Source of the DNA: Desulfovibrio sp. A2
GTDB taxonomy: Bacteria; Desulfobacterota; Desulfovibrionia; Desulfovibrionales; Desulfovibrionaceae
NCBI RefSeq assembly: GCF_000226255.1
Contig: NZ_AGFG01000010.1
Coordinates: forward strand, 1-41,834
Direction: 5' to 3'
DNA: 41,834 nt
This document shows, in pieces, positions 16,249 through 24,756 of this stretch. The position numbers and the translations under genes are program-made. The first letter of the stretch is position 1, and every line of letters starts with the position of its first letter. The notes beneath the pieces are model-generated. The model was not told the DNA's origin. It searched no databases and was given only the letters and a program-made list of their open reading frames with translations.

Positions 16249-16709
16249 GACCACCCCTTTATCTGCACCGGTTCGTTGGGCACGCAGCGAAAATCCAGCG
16301 CCACGGAATGGCGGCTGAAAAAACGCAGGCAGGCTTCGTCGTCGTCAGAGACGGAAACATGCGCGCACAGCTGCTTCTTGCCGGGGGTATAGTGCAGGTT
16401 GCCGATGTTCAGGGTGTTCATGCCCACTCCGGCGTCGAAGGCGCGGCGGGCGTCGGCGCACGTGGCGAAGAGCACGAGCGTGTCGTGCCCCTCGTCGGTG
16501 CGCCCGGTACAGTACGTGGACAGCGCGTCCACCCGCACGAAGTGCACTTCCACCCGGCCGGGAATGGCCAGCGAGACGATCTGCTGTTGCAGGTCGTCGG
16601 CGGCAAGGGCGTCGTTGGCCACCAGCAGGCGCCGCGCCCCGGTGTAGGGCAGCCACGCCTCGATGATCTGGCCGTGCACCAGGCGGTTGTCGATGCGGAA
16701 CCAGAGCAT
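16245..16709 (-). CDS. PTS mannose-family EIIB
   Basis: Accepts phosphate from EIIA and passes it to the sugar at EIIC/EIID. The 154-residue protein has the standard start RIDNRLVHGQII with the phosphorylated His12, then LLVANDALAADD and a C-terminal end VPNEPVQIKGW typical of the family. It begins four bases after the EIIA stop and its own stop overlaps the EIIC ATG, so the three are almost surely co-translated. The ribosome site is weak, consistent with coupling to EIIA. The sugar cannot be inferred. Confidence 0.93.
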   Translation of the reverse strand: MLWFRIDNRLVHGQIIEAWLPYTGARRLLVANDALAADDLQQQIVSLAIPGRVEVHFVRVDALSTYCTGRTDEGHDTLVLFATCADARRAFDAGVGMNTLNIGNLHYTPGKKQLCAHVSVSDDDEACLRFFSRHSVALDFRCVPNEPVQIKGWS

Positions 16710-16713
16710 GGCC

Positions 16714-17172
16714 CTACCCGTTCTTGACCCGGCTGCGCAGCAGTTCGCCCGCCGCGACGATGCCCTTGGCCCCTGCGTCGCGCGCGTCGCGCGAGAGGGT
16801 AGCGAGATCGCCGTCGCGCCCGCCGAACACCTTGAGCAGCATGGGCAGGTTGACGCCGGTCAGCACTTCCACGTTGCCCTTGCCCAGCAGCGCAAGGCTG
16901 AGGTTGGTGGGCGTGCCGCCGAACATGTCGGTAAGGATCATGACCCCGCGCCCGGTGTCCAGGCGCTTTACCGCCTCGTTCAGGCGCTTCACCGTTTCGT
17001 CCACCTCTTGCGAGACGTCCACGCTGATGGACGCGCAGTCCTGCAGGGGGCCAAGGATGAATTCCGCGGCGCGCAGCAGCGCCGCGCCGTAGTCGGCGTG
17101 GGTAACCAGAATCACGCCGATGCGCGGTTCCGTCTGTGGCTGTGCGGCCGTGGACTGTGCGGTGGTGGACAT
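16714..17172 (-). CDS. PTS mannose-family EIIA
   Basis: First phosphocarrier of the mannose-family system, receiving phosphate from HPr. It has 152 residues: a Thr/Gln-rich leader (1-16), then IGVILVTHADYGAALL, where His25 is the expected phosphorylation site, and the family motif LTDMFGGTPTNLSLALL in the middle. It lies 92 bases after rapZ on the same strand with no terminator between them. EI and HPr are not encoded in this window. The ribosome site before the ATG at 17172 is poor, so a start a few codons further in cannot be excluded. Confidence 0.92.
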   Translation of the reverse strand: MSTTAQSTAAQPQTEPRIGVILVTHADYGAALLRAAEFILGPLQDCASISVDVSQEVDETVKRLNEAVKRLDTGRGVMILTDMFGGTPTNLSLALLGKGNVEVLTGVNLPMLLKVFGGRDGDLATLSRDARDAGAKGIVAAGELLRSRVKNG

Positions 17173-17264
17173 GCTGTTGCGTGCAGGCTGGGCCTGAGGG
17201 GTTGTCGGATTGAGCCGTGCGCCCTGCGGCAGGGCAAGGCGGCCGGCCGCGCGGGCATCGGGCG

Positions 17265-18239
17265 TCAGCCCAGTTCCATGTGGCGGTGCTCTATGGATAC
17301 GGCATAATCAGATTTTTTCAAGGCGCGAAGCAGGGCCTCGGCCACCGAGACCGAACGGTGCCGCCCGCCGGTGCAGCCGATAGCGATGGTCAGGCGGTAG
17401 CGCCCTTCCGCCTCGTATTGCGGCAGCAGGAAATGCAGAAAGTCTATGAGCCTGGCGAGAAACGCGTCGCCGTGGCCCGCTTCCAGCACGTATTTGACCA
17501 CCGGCTCGTCCAGGCCTGACAGCGGCTTCAGGTCCGGCACGAAATAGGGGTTGGGCAGAAAGCGCAGGTCGAACACCAGGTCCGCGTCGGCGGGCACGCC
17601 GTACTTGAAGCCGAAGGTGACGATATTGATGCGCAGCGAGCGGATGCGCCCCTGGATGGTGCTCCACTTCTTCTGGATGACCCTGCGCAGGTCGTGGATG
17701 GAATAGCTGGAGGTGTCCACCACCAGGTCGGCGGTTTCGCGCACCGGGGCAAGACGCAGCCGTTCCTGCTCCAGGGCCTGTTCCAGCCCCATGCCCTCGC
17801 TTTCCAGCGGGTGCGGGCGGCGGGTGGTGGCGTAGCGCCGGTTGAGCACGGCGGGATTGGCCTCTATGAAGACCACCGCCGGGCGCACGCCCATGCCCTG
17901 CAACCGCTCCAGGGTCTTTTCCAGGTTACGGACGAAATTGCTCTCGCGCAGGTCCATGCCCAGCACCAGACCCTGGTAATGGGCCAGGGCCTCGCGGTTC
18001 AGGATGGTGACCATCTGCGGGGCCAGAGTGGCGGGCAGACCGTCCACCGTGAAATAGCGCAGATCTTCCAGCACGTTGAGCACGGTGCTCTTGCCCGCGC
18101 CGGAAAGCCCGGTGACGATGATGACGGGAAAGTCGGCGGCGGCCACGGGGCTTCCCGCGTCCGACGCCGTGCCGGGGGCGGGTGCGGCGGACGCCGTGGA
18201 AGCATCGGGCGTGGCTGGGGGAGAAGCTTTGGTGGGCAT
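17265..18239 (-). CDS. rapZ: RapZ-type RNase adapter / nucleotide-binding protein
   Basis: In enterobacteria RapZ binds GlmZ RNA and presents it to RNase E, linking it to amino-sugar synthesis; in other bacteria the role is less clear. The 324-residue protein has a Walker A motif GLSGAGKST (44-52), [10 protein letters not shown] after it, the Walker B-like LVVDTSS segment, and the conserved C-terminal domain [21 protein letters not shown] with GCTGGRHRS at 288-296, the region tied to RNA binding. The first 36 residues are an Ala/Pro/Ser-rich extension not found in E. coli. The ATG at 18239 is chosen for the GAGGAG six bases upstream. Its place between ptsN and PTS genes matches the widespread rpoN-hpf-ptsN-rapZ order. 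Confidence 0.93.
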   Translation of the reverse strand: MPTKASPPATPDASTASAAPAPGTASDAGSPVAAADFPVIIVTGLSGAGKSTVLNVLEDLRYFTVDGLPATLAPQMVTILNREALAHYQGLVLGMDLRESNFVRNLEKTLERLQGMGVRPAVVFIEANPAVLNRRYATTRRPHPLESEGMGLEQALEQERLRLAPVRETADLVVDTSSYSIHDLRRVIQKKWSTIQGRIRSLRINIVTFGFKYGVPADADLVFDLRFLPNPYFVPDLKPLSGLDEPVVKYVLEAGHGDAFLARLIDFLHFLLPQYEAEGRYRLTIAIGCTGGRHRSVSVAEALLRALKKSDYAVSIEHRHMELG

Positions 18240-18331
18240 GGCGGACTCCTCGGGCGGGCCGGTGCCGGATGGCGTTTCGGCAGACGCGCCGCGCGGCGCG
18301 CCCGCCGATGATGTGCGCAAGGTGTTCCGCG

Positions 18332-18781
18332 TTACGTGGTGCGCATCAGCGCCGTGAAGGCCGCACCGTCCGGCGCGTCGAGCATGGCGCGGCGGAACTG
18401 CGGATCCTTCAGCAGGCGCGAGATATGGGCCAGGATGCGCAGGTGCATGCCCGCCACCTGTTCGGGGGCCAGCACCAGGAAAAAGAGGTGGCACGGCTTC
18501 ATGTCCAGGGCGTCGAAGTCGAGCCCGGGCACGCTGCGGCCCACGGCGACGACGATGTCGCTGATGGTGGCCAGCTTGCCGTGGGGAATGGCCACCCCGT
18601 CGCCGATGCCCGTGGTGCCCAGCCCCTCGCGGTCCTGCAGCACGCCCAGCGCAACGGCGGCATCCACTTCGGGATGCCGCCGCACCACGGCCTGCACGAG
18701 TTCCGCCAGCACCTCCTTCTTGGTGCCGGCGGAGAGCTCGGGCAGGATCAGTTCATCGTGAAGATAGTCCGAAAGCCGCAT
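18332..18781 (-). CDS. ptsN: PTS EIIA-Ntr family regulatory protein
   Basis: Phosphocarrier of the nitrogen-related PTS, which in other bacteria signals rather than transports. The 149-residue single domain contains the phosphorylation motif [11 protein letters not shown] with His67 and the family segment [10 protein letters not shown] just before it. It begins nine bases after the hpf stop and is followed by rapZ, the classic order. Its likely role is to respond to the phosphoryl state set by EI/HPr (not in this window) and adjust targets such as potassium transport or sigma-54-linked genes; targets in this organism are unknown. Confidence 0.94.
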   Translation of the reverse strand: MRLSDYLHDELILPELSAGTKKEVLAELVQAVVRRHPEVDAAVALGVLQDREGLGTTGIGDGVAIPHGKLATISDIVVAVGRSVPGLDFDALDMKPCHLFFLVLAPEQVAGMHLRILAHISRLLKDPQFRRAMLDAPDGAAFTALMRTT

Positions 18782-18790
18782 GTATGACGC

Positions 18791-19336
18791 CTAGACGACG
18801 GGATCGATAAGGCCGAAGTCGCCGTTGCGGCGGCGATAGATGATGTTCACGCGCTCCACTTCGGCGTTCAGGAAGACCAGGAACTCGTTGTCGCCCTGGT
18901 CCAGCTGCATGGCCGCCTCGTCCACGTGCATGGGCTTGGGGGCGAAGTGGTCGGTGCCGGTGATGGTGCGCTCGTCGCCTTCGCCCATGGTGCCGAAGGT
19001 GAACACGTCGATGCCCTTGCCCAGCTTTTCGGACTGCACCGTGCGGCGGCGGTCCTTCTGCTTTTCCACCTGCTTGCGCAGCTGCGATTCCAGCTTTTCC
19101 AGCACCAGGTCGAGGGTGGCGTACATGTCTTCCGACTGCTCGACGGCCGACAGGGTGAACCCGTCGCCGGTCATCTGCACTTCCGCCTTGTGGCGGAACT
19201 TGTCGACGGAAAGGTTCACCTGCATTTCCAGGGCGGACTTGCCGACGAACCGGCCAAGCTTTTCAAGACGACGGCGGGCGTACTTCTTCAGGTGGTCGGA
19301 GGGTTCGAAGTTCTTGAAGGTGAAGGCGATGTTCAT
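18791..19336 (-). CDS. hpf: Ribosome hibernation promoting factor, long form
   Basis: Binds the decoding region of idle 70S ribosomes and, in the long form, pairs them into 100S dimers. The 181-residue protein has the N-terminal HPF/RaiA domain (about 1-100: MNIAFTFKNFEPSDHLKKYA, LEMQVNLSVDKFRHKAEVQM, MYATLDLVLEKLESQLRK), a linker, and the C-terminal dimerisation domain (about 125-181: VDEAAMQLDQGDNEFLVFLN, VNIIYRRRNGDFGLIDP). This is longer than the E. coli short HPF of about 95 residues. GGAGGAG stands before the ATG at 19336; the longer upstream frame is not used. It lies between rpoN and ptsN. Confidence 0.95.
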   Translation of the reverse strand: MNIAFTFKNFEPSDHLKKYARRRLEKLGRFVGKSALEMQVNLSVDKFRHKAEVQMTGDGFTLSAVEQSEDMYATLDLVLEKLESQLRKQVEKQKDRRRTVQSEKLGKGIDVFTFGTMGEGDERTITGTDHFAPKPMHVDEAAMQLDQGDNEFLVFLNAEVERVNIIYRRRNGDFGLIDPVV

Positions 19337-19448
19337 ACGCTCCTCCAGTGGTGAGAGGGGAATGCGACGCGCGTCGCGCGGCGCGCACGCTGGGGTGCGC
19401 CTGCCGGGTGCGCCGCCCTGCGCCTGGTCCGGCGCGGGGCTCTGACCG

Positions 19449-20885
19449 TCAGAACAGTTCCTTCCGCTTGGAAGAGGAGGGAATGTCCATGGCAGTACGA
19501 TACTTCGCAACGGTCCTGCGGGCAATATTGACTTTGAGCTGTTCCTTCAGAATTTCGCCGATGCGCTCGTCGCTCAAGGGCTCTTTGGGGTCTTCCTCGC
19601 CGATCAGCTTCTTGATCAGCGCCTTCACGCTCTCGGAGCCCACCTGGCTGCCGTCGTCCAGTTCCAGCGCGCTGTTGAAGAAGAACTTGAGCTCCATGAT
19701 GCCGTGCGGCGTGGCCACGTACTTGCTGGTGGTAATGCGGCTGACCGTGGATTCGTGCATGCCGATGTCGTCGGCGATGTCCTTCAGGATGAGCGGCTTC
19801 AGGCGCGAAACGCCGTCTTCGAAAAAGCCGCGCTGATACTTCACGATGGATTCCACCACCTTGTACAGCGTGCGCTGGCGCTGGTACAGGCTCTTGATGA
19901 GCCACGAGGCCGAGCGCATCTTTTCCTGGAAATATTCGCGCTCGCCCGCCGAAGCCGCGGCCGCGGCGGAGCGCTCGTACATGGTGCTCAATTGCAGGTG
20001 CGGCAGGCCGTCCTCGTTGAGCATGATGATGAAATCGTCGTCGTACTTGTAGACGAACACGTCGGGGCTGACGAACTGCGGGTCGCCGCCGCCGTAGCTG
20101 GCGCCGGGCATGGGGTCCAGGGTCTGGATGAGGTCCAGGTACTCCTTGAGGTCCTCCATGGTCAGGCGGAACTTGCGCAAGAGCGGCTTGTAGCGCCGCT
20201 TCTCAAGGTCTTCCAGGTGGTCGCGCACTAGTTCCACCAGCACCTTGTCGCGCGTGTAGTTCAGCATCTCTATCTGCACCAGCAGGCATTCCTGCGCGGT
20301 GCGCGCGGCCACCCCCACGGGGTCGAAACGCTGCAGGGCGTGCAGCACCGGCTCCACCTCGCCGGGGGCCACGCCCGCCATTTCGGCGATCTCGTCGATG
20401 GTCGCGTGCAGGTAGCCCGACGAGGCGATGTTGCCGATGATCACCTCGCCGATGTCCTTCTGGCGCTCGGTGAGCGCGGAAAGGCGCAACTGCCACATCA
20501 GGTGCCCTTCCAGCGAGGGCTTTGCGGCGTAGCGCGCCTCGAACGAGGTCATCTCCTCGGGCATTTCCGATTCGCGCACCGTGGACTGGCGGCTGGTGCT
20601 GGCGAAATCGCCCAGGTAATCCTCCCAGTCGGCCTCGCGGGCGATATCGCGGTCGTAGGCGACATCCGCCGCCGCTTCGGGGGCGGCGTCCCGCTGGTCG
20701 GTGGCTTCGGACTGCGGGCCCTCGTCCTGCGCTTCCTCCAGGAACGGGTTTTCCAGCAGCTCCTGCTGCACCGTCTCGACAAGCTCCAGCCGCGAAAGCT
20801 GCAGCAGCCGGATGGCCTGTTGCAGTTGCGGCGTCATCACCAATTGCTGGGTGAGCTTGAGCTGTTGCCTGAGTTCCAATGCCAT
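19449..20885 (-). CDS. rpoN: RNA polymerase sigma-54 factor
   Basis: Directs RNA polymerase to -24/-12 promoters that need AAA+ activators. The 478-residue protein has the glutamine-rich region I (MALELRQQLKLTQQLVMTPQLQ...), an acidic region II, the core-binding domain, the helix-turn-helix HESTVSRITTSKYVATPHG, and the RpoN box ARRTVAKYR at 455-463, the diagnostic -24 recognition motif. The ATG at 20885 matches the universal MALE/LR-Q start, though its ribosome site is weak; a frame 24 residues longer is rejected. A strong terminator upstream (21102) separates it from lptB, so rpoN probably heads its own transcript with hpf, ptsN, rapZ and perhaps the EII genes. Confidence 0.97.
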   Translation of the reverse strand: MALELRQQLKLTQQLVMTPQLQQAIRLLQLSRLELVETVQQELLENPFLEEAQDEGPQSEATDQRDAAPEAAADVAYDRDIAREADWEDYLGDFASTSRQSTVRESEMPEEMTSFEARYAAKPSLEGHLMWQLRLSALTERQKDIGEVIIGNIASSGYLHATIDEIAEMAGVAPGEVEPVLHALQRFDPVGVAARTAQECLLVQIEMLNYTRDKVLVELVRDHLEDLEKRRYKPLLRKFRLTMEDLKEYLDLIQTLDPMPGASYGGGDPQFVSPDVFVYKYDDDFIIMLNEDGLPHLQLSTMYERSAAAAASAGEREYFQEKMRSASWLIKSLYQRQRTLYKVVESIVKYQRGFFEDGVSRLKPLILKDIADDIGMHESTVSRITTSKYVATPHGIMELKFFFNSALELDDGSQVGSESVKALIKKLIGEEDPKEPLSDERIGEILKEQLKVNIARRTVAKYRTAMDIPSSSKRKELF

Positions 20886-21101
20886 GCGTGGACAACCCCT
20901 GTGCACCAAACGTTGAGGGCGAGCAAGATGACGACGCAACGCGGAGTGCGGCGTCAAGCAAGAAACGGCCCACTGTGGAAATGTGTTCCCTTCCCCAAGA
21001 GGTTAGGGAAACCATGCCATAGAAGCAAGAAGTATGCAACCGCTGTCGCCATTTCGCCGGATACCCCCGGAGTGATGCGCCGCACCCCGGTGACAGACAC
21101 G

Positions 21102-21133
21102 AAAAAGGCGTCCTCCGCGATGCGGAAGACGCC
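21102..21133 (-). terminator. Rho-independent terminator between lptB and rpoN
   Basis: Minus strand GGCGTCTTCCGC, ATC loop, GCGGAGGACGCC with one wobble pair, then TTTTTCG. It starts 28 bases past the lptB stop and ends the kdsA-lptB transcript. Confidence 0.92.
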
Positions 21134-21161
21134 GTGAATGCTGCAAAAATGGAAAATGGAG

Positions 21162-21887
21162 CTAGAGCGAGAATCCCTCGCCCAGATACACGTCGCGCGC
21201 GCGGGGGTTGTCCACGATGTGCGCGGGGGTGCCCTCCAGAATCACCTCGCCCTGGTGGACCAGGTAGGCCCTGTCGCAGATGTGCAGGGTTTCCCGCACG
21301 TTGTGGTCGGAGATGAGCACCCCGATGCCCCGGTCGCGCAGGCCGGTGATCAGTTGCTGGATGTCGTCCACAGCCAGCGGGTCGATGCCCGCGAACGGTT
21401 CGTCCAGCAGGATGAACTTGGGCTCGCGGATCATGGACCGCGCGATCTCCAGCCGCCGCCGCTCGCCGCCGGACAGGTGCATGGCCACGGAATCCGCCAG
21501 ATGGCTGATGCCGAAGTCGGCCATCAGCATGTCCGACCGCTCCTGCTGCCTGGCCTTGGAAAGCCCGGTGTGTTCGAGGATGATCTGAAGATTCTGGCGC
21601 ACCGTGAGCCGACGGAAGATGGAACTTTCCTGCGGCAGGTAGCTCAGCCCCACCCGGGCCCGCTCGTGCAGGGGCCAGTCGGCGATGTCGCGGCCGTCAA
21701 GCTCCACGCGCCCCGAGGTCGGCTTGATGATGCCGATGAGCATGTAGAACGTGGTGGTCTTGCCCGCGCCGTTGGGGCCAAGCAGCCCCACGGTCTCGCC
21801 CTGCGACACGGAAAGCGACACGCCGCGCACCACCTCGCGCTGGCCGAATTGCTTGTGCAGGTCCTCCCCGCGCAGCACCGAGCTCAC
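21162..21887 (-). CDS. lptB: LPS export ABC transporter ATP-binding protein LptB
   Basis: Cytoplasmic ATPase that drives extraction of lipopolysaccharide from the inner membrane with LptF and LptG (not in this window). The 241-residue length is standard. Walker A is GPNGAGKTT (37-45), Q-loop LPQESSIFRRLTV (84-96), signature LSGGERRR (138-145), Walker B FILLDEPFAGIDP (158-170) and switch His195 in SDHNV. The ATG overlaps the lptA stop by four bases, so translation is coupled. A terminator follows. The call as LptB rather than another ABC ATPase rests on its sequence and on the lptA/lptC/kdsC neighbours. Confidence 0.96.
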   Translation of the reverse strand: MSSVLRGEDLHKQFGQREVVRGVSLSVSQGETVGLLGPNGAGKTTTFYMLIGIIKPTSGRVELDGRDIADWPLHERARVGLSYLPQESSIFRRLTVRQNLQIILEHTGLSKARQQERSDMLMADFGISHLADSVAMHLSGGERRRLEIARSMIREPKFILLDEPFAGIDPLAVDDIQQLITGLRDRGIGVLISDHNVRETLHICDRAYLVHQGEVILEGTPAHIVDNPRARDVYLGEGFSL

Positions 21888-22579
21888 TGGGCCGCCCCCG
21901 AGGGTTTGGCGGCGTCCTTGCCGTCATCCTTGCCGTTGTCCTTGGACTCGCCGAGGGGATTCACGTCGCCCGACGAGGTGAACACCGCCTGCACCCGCTT
22001 GGCGGCGGAGCCGCGCACTTCGCTGCGGTTCTCGCGGGTGTAGAAGGTGATGACCTCGCCCTTGATGCTGTTGTCGCCCTCGTGCAGCACGGGGTTGCCT
22101 TCCATGACCATCACGGCGTTGTCCACGGTGTAGGTGGCCTTCTCGCATTCGCCGGTGCGGTTCTCTCGCTTCATGCGCACGTTGCGTTCGGCCACGATGC
22201 GGTCGATCTCGCCCGCGTCCATCCCCGATATTCCAGACTGGCCCGACTGACCGGATTGGCCAGATTGGCCCTGCGCGGCGTCGCCCGCCGTGTCGGCCTT
22301 GCCGGGCTTGGCCGACTTCTTCTTGAGATGCAGGGTAATGCGCTCCGCCCACATTTCGAAGTCCGGGCGCTGCACGTACACGGCGCCCTCGAAGACCACC
22401 ACCTGGCCCTTGGCGTCGTACTGCATGCGGTCCGACTTGACGGCCGTGGGCACGTCGCGCCGCACGGCGGAGGGGGACTTGGCGTCGGCGGCAACGGCGG
22501 GCACGGGGGCCACGGCCGATGCCGAAAAGGTCAACAGCAGCGCCACGCACAGCGCGGAGCGGATGCCGGTATATTTCAT
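21884..22579 (-). CDS. lptA: LPS periplasmic bridge protein LptA
   Basis: Periplasmic OstA-like beta-jellyroll protein that forms the bridge carrying LPS to the outer membrane. The 231-residue precursor has a Sec signal peptide (about 1-31, hydrophobic core CVALLLTFSASAVAPVPAVA ending near AVAADA). The jellyroll strands are recognisable in VKSDRMQYDAKGQVVVFEGAVYV (47-69) and CEKATYTVDNAVMVMEGNPVL (145-165). Residues about 86-120 are a Lys- then Gly-Gln-Ser-rich insertion containing four GQS repeats between the two halves, encoded by a 9-bp tandem repeat. The C-terminus is a charged Asp/Lys tail. Four-base overlaps join it to lptC before and lptB after. Confidence 0.92.
   Translation of the reverse strand: MKYTGIRSALCVALLLTFSASAVAPVPAVAADAKSPSAVRRDVPTAVKSDRMQYDAKGQVVVFEGAVYVQRPDFEMWAERITLHLKKKSAKPGKADTAGDAAQGQSGQSGQSGQSGISGMDAGEIDRIVAERNVRMKRENRTGECEKATYTVDNAVMVMEGNPVLHEGDNSIKGEVITFYTRENRSEVRGSAAKRVQAVFTSSGDVNPLGESKDNGKDDGKDAAKPSGAAQ
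22226..22270 (-). repeat. 9-bp tandem repeat inside lptA
   Basis: Five consecutive 9-base units, which on the coding strand read GGCCAATCT, GGCCAATCC, GGTCAGTCG, GGCCAGTCT, GGAATATCG. They encode GQS four times and then GIS. The repeat is in frame, so changes in copy number would lengthen or shorten a flexible linker without breaking the gene. Confidence 0.85.
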
Positions 22580-23370
22580 TGCCTGGTCTCCTGCTTGGTT
22601 GGCTTGGAAGCGCCCGCGTCACTGTTCGGGGCCTTCGGGGCCGGCGGCTTTCGCGCGCTCTGCCCCGTTTTGGGCTGGGCGGCCTTTCCGGAAGCGTCCT
22701 TCTTGGGGGCTTCCTTCTTCTGAACATCCTTGCGGCGGGCATCCTTTTTCGGGGCGGCCGCCTTGGGCTGCGCGCCATCGGCCTGCCCGGCCCGGTCATC
22801 GGCGCGCGGCATGAGCAGCAGCGACACCCCGTCGCTGCCGCGCAGCACGTCGGCGGCCACGTCCCATTCCAGTTTCGTGGCGTTGCCCGACATGCCCTGG
22901 CCCGTCATGCGCGCCCCTTCGGGAAAATACATGGTGCGGCTGGTGCCGTTGTACACCATCAGGCTGGCGAACAGCTCGTGTCGCTCGTGGGTGGCGTGCA
23001 CGTCTTCCCACATGCGCACCAGCTGCTTCTGCTGCTGCACCTCGCCCTTCTGGGCCACGATGCGCACTTGCTTGCCCCCGTCCATCTGGTAGACGAGGTC
23101 GGGCTTGTCCACGTCGATGATATTGTTGGTCTGGCGCAACTGGGCCCAGGTGGCCTTCAGCCGCCACAGCTCTATGCCCTTCTCGCCCTGCACCAGTTCG
23201 ATGCCCTTCATGGCCACGCCCACGGCCTCTTCCAGGGTGGTGGAGGACGGCGTGTCGCCGGACATGGCGGTTTCCAGGGCTTTGCGCACCCCGGCCTGCC
23301 AGTTCCAGGCGGCCGCGCCGCCCACGGCCACGAGAACCGCCAGCAAGATCAACAGCGTGCGGCGTCTCAT
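22576..23370 (-). CDS. lptC: LPS export protein LptC with long basic C-terminal tail
   Basis: Bitopic inner-membrane protein that receives LPS from LptBFG and hands it to LptA. The 264 residues start with MRRR and one membrane helix (about 5-22, LLILLAVLVAVGGAAAWNW), followed by the OstA-like periplasmic domain (about 55-195) with GIELWRLKATWAQL and LFASLMVYNGTSRTMYFPEG. Residues about 205-264 form a Lys/Ala/Pro-rich low-complexity tail, which E. coli LptC (191 residues) lacks. Start at 23370 overlaps the kdsC stop by four bases; longer upstream readings belong to kdsC in another frame. Identity rests on fold pattern plus position between kdsC and lptA. Confidence 0.88.
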   Translation of the reverse strand: MRRRTLLILLAVLVAVGGAAAWNWQAGVRKALETAMSGDTPSSTTLEEAVGVAMKGIELVQGEKGIELWRLKATWAQLRQTNNIIDVDKPDLVYQMDGGKQVRIVAQKGEVQQQKQLVRMWEDVHATHERHELFASLMVYNGTSRTMYFPEGARMTGQGMSGNATKLEWDVAADVLRGSDGVSLLLMPRADDRAGQADGAQPKAAAPKKDARRKDVQKKEAPKKDASGKAAQPKTGQSARKPPAPKAPNSDAGASKPTKQETRQ

Positions 23371-23894
23371 GCCTGCTCCGGCCAGCTTTCCAGCATGCGG
23401 TCCAGCAGCCCCTGCTGGACCAGCAGAAAGCGGATGGCCTCGCGCACCGCGCCATGGCCGCCGTTGGCGGTGGTCACGTAGCGGGCCAGGGCTTTGACCT
23501 CGGGCTGGGCGTTGGCCACGGCCATGGGCAGGCCCACCAGCTTCAGGGGGCCGAAGTCCACCCAGTCGTCGCCAAGGTAGGCCACCTGCGACCATTCAAG
23601 GTTGTGCTTGCGGCGGATTTCGTCGATGCATTCCGACTTGTGCCGAAAGCCCGCGTGGTAGTCGGTGATGCCCAGGGTGCGCACGCGCGCCTCGACGGCG
23701 CCGGAGGTGAGCCCGGTGATGACCGCCACGGTGATGCCCGCGGCCTGCGCCAGCTTGATGCCCAGGCCGTCCTGCACGTTGAAGCGTTTGGAGACGCGCC
23801 CCTCGTCGTCGTAGTACAGGCCGCCGTCGGTCATCACGCCGTCCACGTCCAGCACCAGCAGCGAAATGGACCGGGCCAGGTCTTCAGCTTGCAT
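23367..23894 (-). CDS. kdsC: 3-deoxy-D-manno-octulosonate 8-phosphate phosphatase
   Basis: Removes phosphate from Kdo-8-phosphate to give Kdo for the LPS core. The 175-residue protein is a cap-less HAD phosphatase: motif [14 protein letters not shown] with the nucleophile and acid/base Asp pair (about 16-18), motif II VAVITG, Lys in the [10 protein letters not shown] region, and motif [19 protein letters not shown]-terminal [14 protein letters not shown] is typical of KdsC. It overlaps kdsA by 11 bases, and the ATG at 23894 fits the family start. The upstream extension of this open frame runs antiparallel to nothing and simply reads through kdsA in another frame. Confidence 0.94.
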   Translation of the reverse strand: MQAEDLARSISLLVLDVDGVMTDGGLYYDDEGRVSKRFNVQDGLGIKLAQAAGITVAVITGLTSGAVEARVRTLGITDYHAGFRHKSECIDEIRRKHNLEWSQVAYLGDDWVDFGPLKLVGLPMAVANAQPEVKALARYVTTANGGHGAVREAIRFLLVQQGLLDRMLESWPEQA

Positions 23895-24756
23895 ACGGCA
23901 GGCTCCAGAGGGCGGCGAAATCGCGCAGCAGCGGGGCCAGCTTGTCCAGCGGCCAGCTGTTGGGGCCGTCGCACAGGGCGTGGTCCGGGTCCGGGTGAGT
24001 TTCCAGGAACACCCCGTCCACCCCGGCGGCCACGGCCGCGCGGGACAGCATGGGCACGAAGCGGCGGTCGCCGCCGGATGACGTGCCCTTGCCGCCGGGC
24101 AGCTGCACCGAATGGGTGGCGTCGAACACCACCGGCACGCCAAAGCCCTGCATGATGGCCAGCGAACGGAAGTCCACCACGAGATTGTTGTAGCCGAAGC
24201 TGGAGCCGCGCTCCGTCAGGAGAATGCGGCCGTTGCCCGTGGAACGCAGCTTGTCCAACGCTGGGGCCATGTCCCACGGGGCCACGAACTGGCCCTTCTT
24301 GACGTTGACCACCCTGCCCGTCTGGGCGGCGGCCAGCAGCAGGCTGGTCTGGCGGCACAGAAAGGCGGGAATCTGGAGCACGTCGGCCACTTCGGCCACG
24401 GGCCCGGCCTGTTCCGGCTCATGGATGTCGGTGACCACGGGCAGACCGGTTTCCTGCTTGATGCGGGCCAGCCATTCCATGCCGCGCACAAGGCCGGGGC
24501 CGCGAAAGCCGTCCAGCGAGGTGCGGTTGGCCTTGTCCCACGAACTCTTGAACACGGCGAACAGCCCGGCGGCCTCGGCCGCCTCGCGCACGGCGTGGGC
24601 GGTGTCCAGGGCCAGTTCCAGGCTTTCAAGGGCGCAGGGGCCCGCGAAAATGAAACGGCGCGCGCGAAGGCGCTCGTACAGGGCGTCGGGCGTCAGGCCG
24701 CCGGAAGAATCCGGGGTGGCCGGGGCCGGGCTGTTGCTGGGTGCTTCGGGATGCAT
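23884..24756 (-). CDS. kdsA: Kdo-8-phosphate synthase, metal-dependent type
   Basis: Condenses PEP with arabinose-5-phosphate to Kdo-8-phosphate. The 290-residue barrel enzyme carries FAGPCALES (38-46), [44 protein letters not shown] and [18 protein letters not shown]. Cys41 in AGPC marks the metal-dependent class; the metal-independent E. coli enzyme has Asn there. Its PEP demand ties it to the ppsA product. An about 20-residue Pro/Ala/Ser leader precedes the domain. GGAG five bases before the ATG at 24756 supports the start. It is the first gene of the kdsA-kdsC-lptC-lptA-lptB chain. Confidence 0.96.
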   Translation of the reverse strand: MHPEAPSNSPAPATPDSSGGLTPDALYERLRARRFIFAGPCALESLELALDTAHAVREAAEAAGLFAVFKSSWDKANRTSLDGFRGPGLVRGMEWLARIKQETGLPVVTDIHEPEQAGPVAEVADVLQIPAFLCRQTSLLLAAAQTGRVVNVKKGQFVAPWDMAPALDKLRSTGNGRILLTERGSSFGYNNLVVDFRSLAIMQGFGVPVVFDATHSVQLPGGKGTSSGGDRRFVPMLSRAAVAAGVDGVFLETHPDPDHALCDGPNSWPLDKLAPLLRDFAALWSLPYAS

